Positions 36,071-44,966 are shown, counted from the stretch's first letter. The stretch is 64,000 nt of DNA from Pseudomonas sp. Irchel 3A7 (GCF_900187565.1 NZ_FYED01000013.1:124001-188000), one strand, 5' to 3'. Notes: generated by a model not told the origin, from the sequence alone. Program-made: numbers and translations.

Positions 36071-37048
36071 TTATTCGCCCCAGACGTCTTTCAGGACGTT
36101 GACCCAGTTCTCGCCCATGATCTTGCGCACCACGCGCTCGGAATGGCCGCGCTTGAGCAGGGTCTCGGTCAGGTTCGGGAACTCGCCCACGGTGCGGATG
36201 CCCAGCGGGTTGATGATCTTGCCGAAGCTGGTCAGACGGCGGGCGTAGCCTTTGTCGTGGGTCAGGTATTCGAAGAAGTCCTGGCCATGACCCTGGGTGA
36301 AGTCGGTGCCGATACCGATCGAGTCTTCGCCAACGATGTTCAAGGTGTACTCGATGGCTTCGGCGTAGTCGTCGATGGTCGAATCGATACCCTTGGCCAG
36401 GAACGGCGCGAACATGGTCACGCCGACGAAACCACCGTGGTCAGCAATAAACTTGAGCTCTTCATCGGACTTGTTGCGCGGGTGCTCTTTGAGACCCGAC
36501 GGCAGGCAGTGGGAATAGCAGACCGGTTTCTTCGATTCGAGGATGACTTCTTCGGACGTCTTGGAGCCGACGTGGGACAGGTCGCACATCACGCCGACAC
36601 GGTTCATCTCGGCAACGATTTCACGACCGAAGCCCGACAGGCCGCCATCGCGCTCGTAGCAACCGGTGCCCACCAGGTTCTGGGTGTTGTAGCACATCTG
36701 CACGATACCGACGCCGAGCTGCTTGAACACCTCGACATAGCCGATCTGGTCTTCGAAGGCATGGGCATTCTGGAAGCCGAAGAGAATGCCGGTCTTGCCT
36801 TGCTCTTTGGCTTTACGGATATCGGCGGTGGTGCGCACCGGGATCACCAGGTCGCTGTTCTCGCGGATCAGTTTCTGGCTGGCGGCGATGTTGTTGACGG
36901 TGGCCTGGAAGCCCTCCCACACCGACACGGTGCAGTTGGCCGCGGTCAGACCGCCCTTGCGCATGTCTTCAAACAGCTCGCGGTTCCACTTGGCAATAAT
37001 CAGCCCGTCGATAACGATGCTGTCGGCGTGCAATTCGGCTGGGCTCAT
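36071..37048 (-). CDS. M19 (renal dipeptidase) family paralogue lacking zinc ligands
   Basis: A 325-aa protein of the membrane dipeptidase family (PA5396-like), first in the dgc operon. The fold is clear: AELHADSIVIDGLIIAKWNR, VMCDLSHVGSKTSEEVI, KPVCYSHCLPSGL, SIGIGTDFTQGHG. Compared with dipeptidase DPEP1, the HxD zinc motif (DGHND) reads DGLII (L16, I18), and the bridging Glu is Q93 (GFQNAH). H159, H180 and the late Asp remain. Normal di-zinc hydrolysis therefore looks unlikely; it may bind or convert a quaternary-amine compound. No signal peptide. Confidence 0.85.
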   Translation of the reverse strand: MSPAELHADSIVIDGLIIAKWNRELFEDMRKGGLTAANCTVSVWEGFQATVNNIAASQKLIRENSDLVIPVRTTADIRKAKEQGKTGILFGFQNAHAFEDQIGYVEVFKQLGVGIVQMCYNTQNLVGTGCYERDGGLSGFGREIVAEMNRVGVMCDLSHVGSKTSEEVILESKKPVCYSHCLPSGLKEHPRNKSDEELKFIADHGGFVGVTMFAPFLAKGIDSTIDDYAEAIEYTLNIVGEDSIGIGTDFTQGHGQDFFEYLTHDKGYARRLTSFGKIINPLGIRTVGEFPNLTETLLKRGHSERVVRKIMGENWVNVLKDVWGE

Positions 37049-37170
37049 CAGGCTGTCCCCTTATTAGCGATTCATGCGCCGAATCGTCTGCCGGCGCTTT
37101 GGGGCCAGCATATGCCTGAGGACCGGGGCAGCCGGGTGCAAAAACGACAGGGGGTTTGCCGAAAGCGTCA

Positions 37171-37210
37171 ATCCGCGACAAAGGGTCGTCGCCAGGCACA
37201 ATCCGCGACC
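37171..37210. promoter_or_regulatory. Direct repeat upstream of the dgc operon
   Basis: A perfect direct repeat AATCCGCGAC at 37171-37180 and 37201-37210, 30 bp apart, lies 123-162 bp before the first gene of the dgc operon. It is a candidate activator site; GbdR is the expected regulator. The rest of 37049-37299 shows nothing else. Confidence 0.45.
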
Positions 37211-37299
37211 TGTTCAAGCCCGCCTGCATGGGCCAGAATTCGCCGCATCATAAGAATGCTTCACTGGATGCTTTACTCGAATAAGGGGTGGTGACGTAA

Positions 37300-37701
37300 A
37301 TGAAATCGATCTTCCTGGCTTTGGCACTGATTGCGACCGGCGTACACGCAGCGGAAGAATCCGACGACAACCCCTGCGACAAGGTCGAAAACGACGTCCA
37401 GACCCTGGAATGCTCCGCCTTCAGCAAAACCACCGCCGAAGATCTGCTGAGTGAAAACTACAAAAGCCTGAACGAGCGCATGCAGTCGCTCTATGGCAAG
37501 AACCCGTCGCAACTGGCCGACATCACCGCCAAACTCAAGACCGCCCAGCAACAATGGCTGAAAACCCGCGACGCCGACTGCGCCGTCGAAGCCTTCCCGG
37601 CTACGGCCGGCAGCAAAGCCTTCACCATTGCGCAAAATGATTGCGTGGCGCGGATCAGTGATGAGCGGTCGGAGTTTCTGGAGTCGATTGGGCAGGAGTA
37701 A
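37300..37701 (+). CDS. LprI-like (DUF1311) exported protein
   Basis: A 133-aa protein with a signal peptide (MKSIFLALALIATGVHA-AEES). The mature part has the DUF1311/LprI pattern with four conserved cysteines: NPCDKVEND, LECSAF, DADCAVEA and NDCVARISDER, likely two disulfides. Mycobacterial LprI inhibits lysozyme; activity here is not shown. Divergent from the dgc operon. Confidence 0.85.
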   Translation: MKSIFLALALIATGVHAAEESDDNPCDKVENDVQTLECSAFSKTTAEDLLSENYKSLNERMQSLYGKNPSQLADITAKLKTAQQQWLKTRDADCAVEAFPATAGSKAFTIAQNDCVARISDERSEFLESIGQE

Positions 37702-37760
37702 ATGCAAACTTCACTCAATTGAGCTGTAGGCTGCACGCCTTCACCTAAAAGGGATTCACC

Positions 37761-38177
37761 ATGAAAATCTGCGGCATCGAAATCAAAGGCAGCGAAGCAA
37801 TCATTGCCGTGGCCGCCCTTGATGGTTCGGCTCTGAGCCACGTCGCGCTCGCCACCAAGAAAATCGCCCTGGACGATGACGACGAAGCCGCCAACGTCAA
37901 AGTCTTTGCCGCTCAGGTCGCGTCGTTTGTTCGCGAGAATTCGATAGATCGGATCGCGATCAAAAAGCGCAGCAAAAAAGGCGAATTCGCCGGTGGGCCG
38001 ACCACGTTCAAGATCGAGGGAGTTTTCCAGTTGCTGGAGAATTGCGAGGTGATGCTGCTGTCGCCGCAGACGATCAACGCGCAGGCCAAGAAGCACGGTT
38101 TTGAGCTACCGGGGACGCTGAACAAATATCAGCATGAGGCTTACAAGGCGGCCTGTTCGGCACTCCTGAAAAAGTAA
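37761..38177 (+). CDS. DUF3010 family protein
   Basis: A 138-aa soluble protein. The N-terminus MKICGIEIKGSEAIIAVAAL looks like an RNase H/actin-type beta-hairpin with a G-E-K-G loop; residues ~64-75 (IDRIAIKKRSKKGEFAGGP) and LLSPQTINAQAKKHG follow the family. Function unknown. It lies 60 bp after the LprI-like gene. Confidence 0.82.
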   Translation: MKICGIEIKGSEAIIAVAALDGSALSHVALATKKIALDDDDEAANVKVFAAQVASFVRENSIDRIAIKKRSKKGEFAGGPTTFKIEGVFQLLENCEVMLLSPQTINAQAKKHGFELPGTLNKYQHEAYKAACSALLKK

Positions 38178-38186
38178 CCTTCAACT

Positions 38187-38291
38187 CTGTAGGAGCGAGC
38201 TCTGCTCGCGATGGACGTTAACGATCATGCGTGCTGCCTGAATGAACGCGTCGCCCAGGCGTTTTTCGCGAGCAGGGCTCGCTCCTACAGG
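38187..38291. repeat. REPIN, long-loop TAGGAGCGAGCTCTGCTCGC subtype
   Basis: The arms (TAGGAGCGAGCTCTGCTCGC and its complement with AGCAGGGCTCGCTCCTA) have a one-base-longer loop than the common REP and use TAGGAG in place of TGGGAG. Confidence 0.92.
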
Positions 38292-38303
38292 TGTTCTCGG
38301 TGT

Positions 38304-39248
38304 TCAGGCTTTCGCGGTCCGCCGGTCTTCCCTCGGGCACCGCTCGAACTTCGCCCGATAGCTACGGGTGAAATACGACGGCGATTCAAAGCCGCAGGCG
38401 ATACTCACTTCCAACACACTCATATCGGTCTGACGCAACAATTGCTGCGCCTTTTCCAACCTCAGCCGCAGGTAGAAATTGCTTGGCGTGTCGTTCAGAT
38501 GCAGGCGAAACAGCCGTTCAAGCTGCCTGCGCGTCACTTTGATCGATTCCGCCAGTTCCAGCGTGCTCAGCGGCGGCTCACTGTGCTGCTCCATTTCGCC
38601 GATCACCTGCACCAGTTTCTTGTTACTGATGCCGTAGCGCGTGGCGACTTCCATGCGTTGGTGGTCTTTGCGCGGGCGGATGCGGCCCAGCACGAACTGT
38701 TCGCTGACCTGGATCGCCAGTTCCGGGCCATGGGCCTGGGCGATCAGATCCAGCATTAAATCGATCGATGCAGTGCCGCCGGCGGAGGTGATGCGTCGAC
38801 GGTCAATCTCGAACAATTCCTGGGTGACGCTAAGCTGCGGATAGGACTCCTTGAAGGCATCGATGGCTTCCCAGTGCAGGGTCAGGCGGTGGCCATCGAG
38901 CAGACCGGCTTCGGCGAGGATAAAACTGCCGGTGTCGATGGCGCCAAGGGTCACGCCTTCGTTGTCCAGACGACGCAGCCAGTGCTCCAGGGCCGGGGTG
39001 GCGAACTTCAGCGGTTCGAAGCCGGCGACCACCAATAGCGTCGCGCCTTTCCTCAGCGGCTCCAGCGCCGCATCGGCGTTGACCGACATGCCGTTACTGG
39101 CCAGCACCGCCCCGCCATCGGCACTCAATACATGCCAGCGATAAAGCTCGCCGCGAAAGCGATTGGCGACCCGCAGCGGCTCGATGGCCGAGATAAATCC
39201 AATGGCCGAGAAACCTGGCATCAACAAGAAATAGAAATCCTGGGACAT
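38304..39248 (-). CDS. cdhR: Carnitine catabolism regulator CdhR
   Basis: A 314-aa GlxA-type regulator. It has a DJ-1/PfpI-like N-terminal sensor domain (FYFLLMPGFSAIGFISAIEPLRVANR; AIDTGSFILAEAGLLDG) and a C-terminal AraC HTH pair (LELAESIKVTRRQLERLF; VLEVSIACGFESPSYFTRSYRAKF). In P. aeruginosa it activates the adjacent carnitine operon. Start 39248 (MSQDFYFLL). Divergent from caiX with 195 bp between them. Confidence 0.92.
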   Translation of the reverse strand: MSQDFYFLLMPGFSAIGFISAIEPLRVANRFRGELYRWHVLSADGGAVLASNGMSVNADAALEPLRKGATLLVVAGFEPLKFATPALEHWLRRLDNEGVTLGAIDTGSFILAEAGLLDGHRLTLHWEAIDAFKESYPQLSVTQELFEIDRRRITSAGGTASIDLMLDLIAQAHGPELAIQVSEQFVLGRIRPRKDHQRMEVATRYGISNKKLVQVIGEMEQHSEPPLSTLELAESIKVTRRQLERLFRLHLNDTPSNFYLRLRLEKAQQLLRQTDMSVLEVSIACGFESPSYFTRSYRAKFERCPREDRRTAKA

Positions 39249-39443
39249 GGAGCGCACTCGATGGCAGGTAGCGTGAGGACGTTGATACGCCACTTGCAAC
39301 AGGCATTCAAGAGGGCAGGTCGCTGCAGTGCAAGAGTCGGTCGCCGCAGTGCGCTTTTATGGGGGCACAGCTGCGTAACTTGGCATCACCGGCGCACAAA
39401 GACGACCGGACCCACAATAACGAAACTGCCGAGGAATCCTGAG

Positions 39444-40388
39444 ATGAAACGACTGATCAGCAGCTGTGTTCTTGCACTCAGCGGTACCGCTTTGCTGAGC
39501 GCCAGTGTCATGGCAGCCGAACCTGCGTCGTGCCAGAACGTGCGCATGGGCGTAGTGAACTGGACCGACGTTATCGCCACCAGTGCAATGACCCAGGTAT
39601 TGCTCGACGGCCTCGGCTACAGCACCAAACAAACCAGCGCCTCCCAGCAAATCATCTTCGCCGGCATCCGCGATCAGCGCCTGGACCTGTTCCTGGGTTA
39701 CTGGAACCCGCTGATGACCCAGACCATCACCCCGTTCGTCGACGCCAATCAGGTCAAAGTGCTTGAAGCACCAAGCCTCAAAGACGCCCGCGCCACCCTT
39801 GCCGTTCCGACCTACCTCGCCGACAAGGGTCTGAAAACCTTCGCCGACATTGCCAAGTTCGAAAAAGAGCTGGGCGGCAAGATCTACGGCATCGAGCCTG
39901 GCTCGGGCGCCAACACCCAGATCAAGGCGATGATTGCCAAGAACCAGTTTGGCCTCGGCAAGTTCCAGCTGGTCGAGTCCAGCGAGGCCGGCATGCTCGC
40001 CGCGGTGGATCGCGCAGTGCGCCGCAAGGAAGCCGTAGTGTTCTTCGGCTGGGCGCCGCACCCGATGAACGTCAACGTGCAGATGACTTACCTCACCGGC
40101 AGTGAAGACGCTCTCGGCCCGAACGAAGGCATGGCCACGGTCTGGACCGTCACCGCGCCGAAGTACTCCGAGCAATGCCCGAACATTGGCCGACTGCTGA
40201 GCAACCTGACGTTCACCGCCGAAGACGAGAGCCGGATGATGCAGCCGTTGCTGGATCACAAGGACGCCTTCGAATCGGCCAGACAGTGGCTCAAGGATCA
40301 CCCGCAAGACAAGCAGCGCTGGCTCGAAGGCGTGACCACCTTCGATGGCAAGCCCGCGGCTGAAAACCTCAAGCTGACCAGCAAGTAA
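39444..40388 (+). CDS. caiX: Carnitine ABC transporter substrate-binding protein CaiX
   Basis: A 314-aa periplasmic binding protein with a signal peptide (MKRLISSCVLALSGTALLSASVMA-AEP). It is closely similar to CbcX in this window, sharing YGIEPGSGAN-type and ESSEAGML, GWAPHPMN, YLTGSEDALGPN blocks. In P. aeruginosa CaiX delivers carnitine to the CbcWV core encoded elsewhere; here that core is at 49.4-51.5 kb. RBS GAGG before ATG 39444. First gene of the carnitine operon. Confidence 0.93.
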   Translation: MKRLISSCVLALSGTALLSASVMAAEPASCQNVRMGVVNWTDVIATSAMTQVLLDGLGYSTKQTSASQQIIFAGIRDQRLDLFLGYWNPLMTQTITPFVDANQVKVLEAPSLKDARATLAVPTYLADKGLKTFADIAKFEKELGGKIYGIEPGSGANTQIKAMIAKNQFGLGKFQLVESSEAGMLAAVDRAVRRKEAVVFFGWAPHPMNVNVQMTYLTGSEDALGPNEGMATVWTVTAPKYSEQCPNIGRLLSNLTFTAEDESRMMQPLLDHKDAFESARQWLKDHPQDKQRWLEGVTTFDGKPAAENLKLTSK

Positions 40389-40462
40389 CCCTCAATCGAA
40401 CCACCGATTCGCAGCCCGACCGGGCTGCGAACGGGACCACCACGCCTGTAAGGAACCGAAAA

Positions 40463-41350
40463 ATGAACCACGACGTCATCATCACCTGCGCACTCACCGG
40501 TGCTGGCGACACGACCGCCAAGAGCCCACACGTGCCGGTCACCCCGAAACAAATCGCTGCCGCCGCCGTAGAGGCCGCCAAGGCCGGCGCCACCGTGGTT
40601 CACTGCCACGTTCGCGACCCACAAACCGGCAAGTTCAGCCGCGACGTGGCGCTGTACCGCGAAGTGATGGAGCGCATCCGCGAAGCCGACGTCGACATCA
40701 TCGTCAACCTCACCGCCGGCATGGGCGGCGACCTGGAAATCGGCGCGGGCGAGAACCCGATGGAGTTCGGCCCGAACACTGACCTGGTCGGCCCGCTGAC
40801 CCGTCTGGCCCATGTCGAAGAACTGCTGCCGGAAATCTGCACCCTCGATTGCGGCACCCTGAACTTCGGCGATGGCGACACCATTTACGTATCCACCCCG
40901 GCGCAGCTGCGTGCCGGCGCCAAACGCATTCAAGAGCTGGGCGTGAAGGCCGAGCTGGAAATTTTCGACACCGGTCACCTGTGGTTCGCCAAACAGATGA
41001 TCAAGGAAGGTCTGCTCGACAACCCGCTGTTCCAGCTCTGCCTGGGCATCCCGTGGGGCGCCCCGGCTGATACCACCACCATGAAAGCCATGGTCGACAA
41101 CCTGCCAGCCGATGCGGTCTGGGCCGGCTTTGGCATCGGTCGCATGCAAATGCCGATGGCCGCGCAGGCCGTGCTGCTCGGCGGCAACGTGCGTGTCGGG
41201 CTGGAAGACAACCTGTGGCTGGACAAGGGCGTTCTGGCGACCAACGGCCAACTGGTCGAGCGCGCCGGCGAAATCCTCAGCCGCCTCGGTGCCCGGGTCC
41301 TCACCCCGGCTGAAGGCCGCAAGAAAATGGGCCTGAAACAGCGCGGCTAA
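40463..41350 (+). CDS. cdhC: 3-dehydrocarnitine cleavage enzyme (BKACE)
   Basis: A 295-aa beta-keto acid cleavage enzyme with a TIM-barrel fold. Metal ligands are H47 and H49 (VVHCHVRDP), with VNLTAGMGGD and TLDCGTLNFGD following. It condenses dehydrocarnitine with acetyl-CoA and splits it to betainyl-CoA and acetoacetate. Placement between caiX and cdhA matches PA5387. Confidence 0.92.
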   Translation: MNHDVIITCALTGAGDTTAKSPHVPVTPKQIAAAAVEAAKAGATVVHCHVRDPQTGKFSRDVALYREVMERIREADVDIIVNLTAGMGGDLEIGAGENPMEFGPNTDLVGPLTRLAHVEELLPEICTLDCGTLNFGDGDTIYVSTPAQLRAGAKRIQELGVKAELEIFDTGHLWFAKQMIKEGLLDNPLFQLCLGIPWGAPADTTTMKAMVDNLPADAVWAGFGIGRMQMPMAAQAVLLGGNVRVGLEDNLWLDKGVLATNGQLVERAGEILSRLGARVLTPAEGRKKMGLKQRG

Positions 41351-41369
41351 TCACTATTCATTCTTTACC

Positions 41370-41463
41370 CCTGTGGGAGCGAGCCTGCTCGCGAAGAGGC
41401 CGTCACAGCCGACATTTCAGTCGACTGACACACCGCTTTCGCGAGCAGGCTCGCTCCCACAAG
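41370..41463. repeat. REPIN between cdhC and cdhA
   Basis: Inverted REP pair in the 142-bp gap of the carnitine operon. Confidence 0.94.
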
Positions 41464-41492
41464 GGCAACACCGAATCCTTTAGGAAATCACC

Positions 41493-42458
41493 ATGAGCTT
41501 TATCACCGAAATCAAAACCTTCGCAGCCCTGGGCAGCGGTGTCATCGGCAGCGGCTGGGTGTCCCGCGCCCTCGCCCACGGCCTCGATGTGGTGGCCTGG
41601 GACCCGGCGCCCGGTGCCGAAGCCGCCTTGCGCAAACGCGTTGCCAACGCCTGGGGCGCACTGGAGAAACAAGGCCTGGCGCCGGGTGCCTCGCAGGATC
41701 GCCTGCGCTTTGTCACCACCATCGAAGAATGTGTTCGCGACGCCGATTTCATCCAGGAAAGTGCCCCTGAACGTCTTGAACTGAAACTGGAACTGCACAG
41801 CAAAATCAGCGCCGCAGCCAAGCCCGACGCCTTGATCGGTTCCAGTACTTCTGGCCTGTTGCCAAGCGAGTTCTACGAGAGTTCGACCCATCCGGAACGC
41901 TGCGTGGTCGGGCACCCGTTCAACCCGGTTTATCTGCTGCCCCTGGTGGAAGTGGTCGGCGGCAAGAACACCGCCCCGGAAGCCGTGCAGGCGGCGATGA
42001 AAGTCTACGAATCCCTCGGCATGCGCCCGCTGCACGTACGCAAGGAAGTGCCGGGATTCATCGCCGACCGCTTGCTCGAAGCGTTGTGGCGCGAGGCATT
42101 GCACCTGGTCAATGACGGCGTGGCGACCACCGGCGAAATCGATGACGCCATCCGTTTTGGTGCCGGTCTGCGCTGGTCGTTCATGGGCACGTTCCTGACC
42201 TACACCCTGGCCGGTGGCGATGCCGGCATGCGTCACTTCATGGCACAGTTCGGCCCGGCCCTGCAGTTGCCGTGGACCTACCTGCCGGCGCCGGAACTGA
42301 CCGAAAAACTGATCGACGATGTGGTGGATGGCACCAGCGATCAATTGGGTAAACACAGCATTTCTGCGCTGGAGCGCTATCGTGATGACTGCCTGCTGGC
42401 GGTGCTGGAGGCGGTGAAGACCACCAAAGAGAAGCATGGGATGACTTTTAGCGAGTAA
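41493..42458 (+). CDS. cdhA: L-carnitine dehydrogenase
   Basis: A 321-aa NAD-dependent dehydrogenase of the 3-hydroxyacyl-CoA dehydrogenase family. NAD-binding GSGVIGSGW at 14-22 with acidic D36 (VAWDP); VGHPFNPVYLLPLVEVVGG carries the catalytic His; C-terminal helical domain (GLRWSFMGTFLTYTLAGG). It oxidises L-carnitine to 3-dehydrocarnitine. Confidence 0.94.
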   Translation: MSFITEIKTFAALGSGVIGSGWVSRALAHGLDVVAWDPAPGAEAALRKRVANAWGALEKQGLAPGASQDRLRFVTTIEECVRDADFIQESAPERLELKLELHSKISAAAKPDALIGSSTSGLLPSEFYESSTHPERCVVGHPFNPVYLLPLVEVVGGKNTAPEAVQAAMKVYESLGMRPLHVRKEVPGFIADRLLEALWREALHLVNDGVATTGEIDDAIRFGAGLRWSFMGTFLTYTLAGGDAGMRHFMAQFGPALQLPWTYLPAPELTEKLIDDVVDGTSDQLGKHSISALERYRDDCLLAVLEAVKTTKEKHGMTFSE

Positions 42459-42478
42459 TGCGCCATCAGGATCGGCCC

Positions 42479-42545
42479 CTTCGCGAGCAGGCTCGCTCCC
42501 ACAGGTTATGCGCGGTCCTTGTGGGAGCGAGCCTGCTCGCGAAGA
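42479..42545. repeat. REPIN between cdhA and cdhB
   Basis: Compact inverted REP pair between cdhA and cdhB, the second REPIN inside the carnitine operon. Confidence 0.94.
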
Positions 42546-42582
42546 CGATAGACCAGTCACCTCCCCTATTGGACCTTGAAAC

Positions 42583-43059
42583 ATGCCCACACTAACCACC
42601 TACCAAACCAGAATCATCCCCGACTGGGTCGACTACAACGGCCACCTGCGCGACGCGTTCTACCTGCTGATCTTCAGCTATGCCACCGATGCGCTGATGG
42701 ATCGCCTGGGCATGGACAGCAACAACCGCGAAGCCAGCGGCAACTCGCTGTTCACCCTGGAACTGCACCTGAACTACCTGCACGAAGTGAAGCGCGATGC
42801 CGAAGTCGAAGTGCACACGCAGATCATCGCCCACGACAGCAAACGCTTGCACCTCTACCACAGCCTGCATCTGGTGGGTGACACGAAAGAGCTGGCGGGC
42901 AACGAACAAATGTTGCTGCATGTCGACCTCGCCGGGCCAAGTTCCACACCGTTCAGCGCAGTGACCCTGGGCAAACTGCAAGCCATGGTCGCTGAACAGA
43001 CTGACCTGCCACCCCCCGCCTACGTTGGCCGAGTGATCGCATTACCGCCCAAAAAATAA
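42583..43059 (+). CDS. cdhB: Betainyl-CoA thioesterase
   Basis: A 158-aa hotdog-fold (4HBT) thioesterase. Catalytic signature WVDYNGHLRD with D17, N19 and H21. It releases glycine betaine from betainyl-CoA, joining the carnitine route to GbcAB. 12 bp before the dioxygenase gene. Confidence 0.92.
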   Translation: MPTLTTYQTRIIPDWVDYNGHLRDAFYLLIFSYATDALMDRLGMDSNNREASGNSLFTLELHLNYLHEVKRDAEVEVHTQIIAHDSKRLHLYHSLHLVGDTKELAGNEQMLLHVDLAGPSSTPFSAVTLGKLQAMVAEQTDLPPPAYVGRVIALPPKK

Positions 43060-43071
43060 CAAGGAGATCGC

Positions 43072-44235
43072 ATGAACACCGCCGCTGCTTTTGCCGACTT
43101 CCGTACTTATCCGTTGATCAGCGCGCTCAAAGGCGTGCAGGCGATGGCGGATCGTGTTCTGGTGAAGTGGGCCGACCACCGCGTCAGCCCCTTCCATCAT
43201 CAATGGCTGCGGGACAACTGCCCGTGCCCGCAATGCGTCTACACGGTGACCCGCGAGCAAGTGCTGGAAATCGTCGATGTCCCGGAAAACTTGCTACCCG
43301 CCGACACCAGCATCGACGCTGAGGGCTGCCTCAGCATCGAATGGCAGGACGGCCACCACAGCCGCTTCGACCCTGGCTGGTTGCGTGCCCACGCCTACGA
43401 CGACGAATCCCGCGCCGAGCGCCTGGCAGCCAAGCCAAAAGCCAGTCTTTGGCATAGCGATCTGCAGTTGCCGGTGTTCGAGTATCGAACGCTGATGAAC
43501 GATAACGATGCCCTGTTGCAATGGCTGCTGGCCGTGCGGGACACCGGCCTGACCCAGGTCCGAGGCGTACCCACCGAACCCGGCTCGCTGAAGCTGATCG
43601 CGCAGCGCATTTCCTTCATCCGCGAGAGCAATTTCGGCGTGCTGTTCAACGTGCAATCCAAGTCCGATGCCGACAGCAACGCCTACACCGCTTTCAACCT
43701 GCCGTTGCACAGCGATTTGCCGACCCGGGAGTTGCAACCGGGACTGCAATTCCTGCATTGCCTGGTCAATGACGCCGAGGGGGGCGAAAGTATTTTTGTC
43801 GACGGTTTTGCCATCGCCGATGCCTTGCGCCAGGAAGATCCTGAGTCATTCAAAAGCCTCTGCGAGATCCCTGTGGAATTTCGCAACAAGGACCGCCATA
43901 GCGACTACCGTTGCCTCGCACCGATCATCGCCCTGGACGCCTTGGGACAAGTGTCGGAAATCCGCATGGCAAACTTTCTGCGCGGGCCGTTCGATGCGTC
44001 GGTGGAACAGATGCCCAGGCTCTATCGCGCCTATCGCCGCTTTATCGCGATGACCCGCGAGCCCCGGTTCAGGCTGATGCAAAGGCTCAACCCCGGCGAG
44101 CTCTGGTGCTTCGACAACCGCCGCACCCTCCACGCCCGTAACGCCTTCGATCCCGCTACCGGTGCCCGGCATTTCCAGGGGTGTTATGTCGATCGGGATG
44201 AGTTGTTGTCGCGCATTTTGGTATTGCAACGCTAG
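43072..44235 (+). CDS. Gamma-butyrobetaine dioxygenase
   Basis: A 387-aa 2-oxoglutarate/Fe(II)-dependent oxygenase of the BBOX/TauD family, converting gamma-butyrobetaine to L-carnitine. An N-terminal zinc-type domain has C50, C52 and C55 (NCPCPQC). The iron site is H213-x-D215 (PLHSDLP) with distal H354 (RTLHARNAF). A late Arg follows. RBS AAGGAG; directly downstream of cdhB, so the operon handles a precursor of carnitine too. Confidence 0.92.
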   Translation: MNTAAAFADFRTYPLISALKGVQAMADRVLVKWADHRVSPFHHQWLRDNCPCPQCVYTVTREQVLEIVDVPENLLPADTSIDAEGCLSIEWQDGHHSRFDPGWLRAHAYDDESRAERLAAKPKASLWHSDLQLPVFEYRTLMNDNDALLQWLLAVRDTGLTQVRGVPTEPGSLKLIAQRISFIRESNFGVLFNVQSKSDADSNAYTAFNLPLHSDLPTRELQPGLQFLHCLVNDAEGGESIFVDGFAIADALRQEDPESFKSLCEIPVEFRNKDRHSDYRCLAPIIALDALGQVSEIRMANFLRGPFDASVEQMPRLYRAYRRFIAMTREPRFRLMQRLNPGELWCFDNRRTLHARNAFDPATGARHFQGCYVDRDELLSRILVLQR

Positions 44236-44249
44236 ACCGTGTCATCGTT

Positions 44250-44318
44250 CATCGCGGGCAAGCCACGCTCCCACAGGTTATTCGCAACCCCTGTGGGAGC
44301 GGGCTTGCCCGCGATGGC
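44250..44318. repeat. REPIN, GCGGGCAAGCC subtype
   Basis: Arms CGCGGGCAAGCCACGCTCCCA and TGGGAGCGGGCTTGCCCGCG; the left arm carries an A insertion-like change. Located after the dioxygenase gene. Confidence 0.92.
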
Positions 44319-44348
44319 GTCCGGACGGGCAACACTGAAACCACAGGC

Positions 44349-44386
44349 AAAAAAAAGCCCCGATCAAGCCGTGACAGGATCGAGGC
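44349..44386 (-). terminator. Intrinsic terminator, minus strand
   Basis: Nine-bp stem (one G-U pair), 12-nt loop and a run of eight T on the minus strand. No annotated minus-strand gene ends here, which is why a small RNA is proposed. Confidence 0.8.
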
Positions 44387-44475
44387 AATAGGTACTGTTG
44401 AGGAGCTGCCGTGCGAGGGTGACCAAACCATCGTGAAGCGAGCTGAGTCCAGTGTGCCGACTCCTCTCGCGGGTA
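44349..44475 (-). ncRNA. Candidate structured small RNA with intrinsic terminator
   Basis: On the minus strand, a ~125-nt segment starts near GAGAGGAGTCGG (44475-44460), can close a long helix GAGGAG (44466-44461) with CTCCTC (44405-44400), and ends in a strong intrinsic terminator, stem GCCTCGATC/GATCGGGGC plus eight U (44386-44349). The upstream GGGCTATTTACCC could hold a -10. No protein reading frame is plausible. It fills much of the 362-bp gap 44236-44597. Identity unknown; the 5' end is a guess. Confidence 0.5.
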
Positions 44476-44597
44476 AATAGCCCGAAAACGACGCTTTCAT
44501 AGCCAATGCGGCCATTGCGACAAATCGCCCTTGCCGCCACCCTGCCCCCCTACCAGAATCGAGCCACGACTCCATTCCCAGAAGAAGGATTTGCGTC

Positions 44598-44864
44598 ATG
44601 ATGCACGCCGATTTGATTGATCAGGAAGACTTGTTGGGCCAGCTCAAGGCATTGGGCTTTCAAGTGCCGAACGGCGCCACAGCCGAGCAGGCTTGCGAGT
44701 GTGCGGTGCGAGGTTTGAACAACGAGCGGGCCATCGTGCTGCGCACCATGGTCAAGCAGATGTACACCAGCAGCGCGACCATCCTGCCAGCTGTGCGCCA
44801 GGCTATCGACAAGCAATTGCTGCCGGCATTGGCCGAATACCAACAAAGCCACGTCGCCCGTTAA
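44598..44864 (+). CDS. Small hypothetical protein beside gbdR
   Basis: An 88-aa soluble, mostly helical protein beginning MMHADLIDQEDLLGQLKALG, with one internal Cys pair (QACECAV). RBS AAGGA 9 nt before ATG 44598; ATG 44601 is an alternative. It converges with gbdR. I do not recognise the family. Confidence 0.65.
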   Translation: MMHADLIDQEDLLGQLKALGFQVPNGATAEQACECAVRGLNNERAIVLRTMVKQMYTSSATILPAVRQAIDKQLLPALAEYQQSHVAR

Positions 44865-44869
44865 ATCGC

Positions 44870-44954
44870 CTTCGCGAGCAGGCTCGCTCCCACATTCGAC
44901 CGCACTCCTCTGTGGGAACCCGGTCAACTGTGGGAGCGAGCCTGCTCGCGAAGA
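44870..44954. repeat. REPIN between convergent genes
   Basis: Inverted REP pair between the 88-aa gene and gbdR. Its spacer holds a third truncated REP fragment (CTGTGGGAACCCGG). Confidence 0.92.
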
Positions 44955-44966
44955 AGGCGCCGCGGA

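Noticed and set aside
33968..37294. 1108-codon open frame opposite dgcA and its neighbours
   Set aside because: It spans three well-supported minus-strand genes and their gaps and has no recognisable domain.
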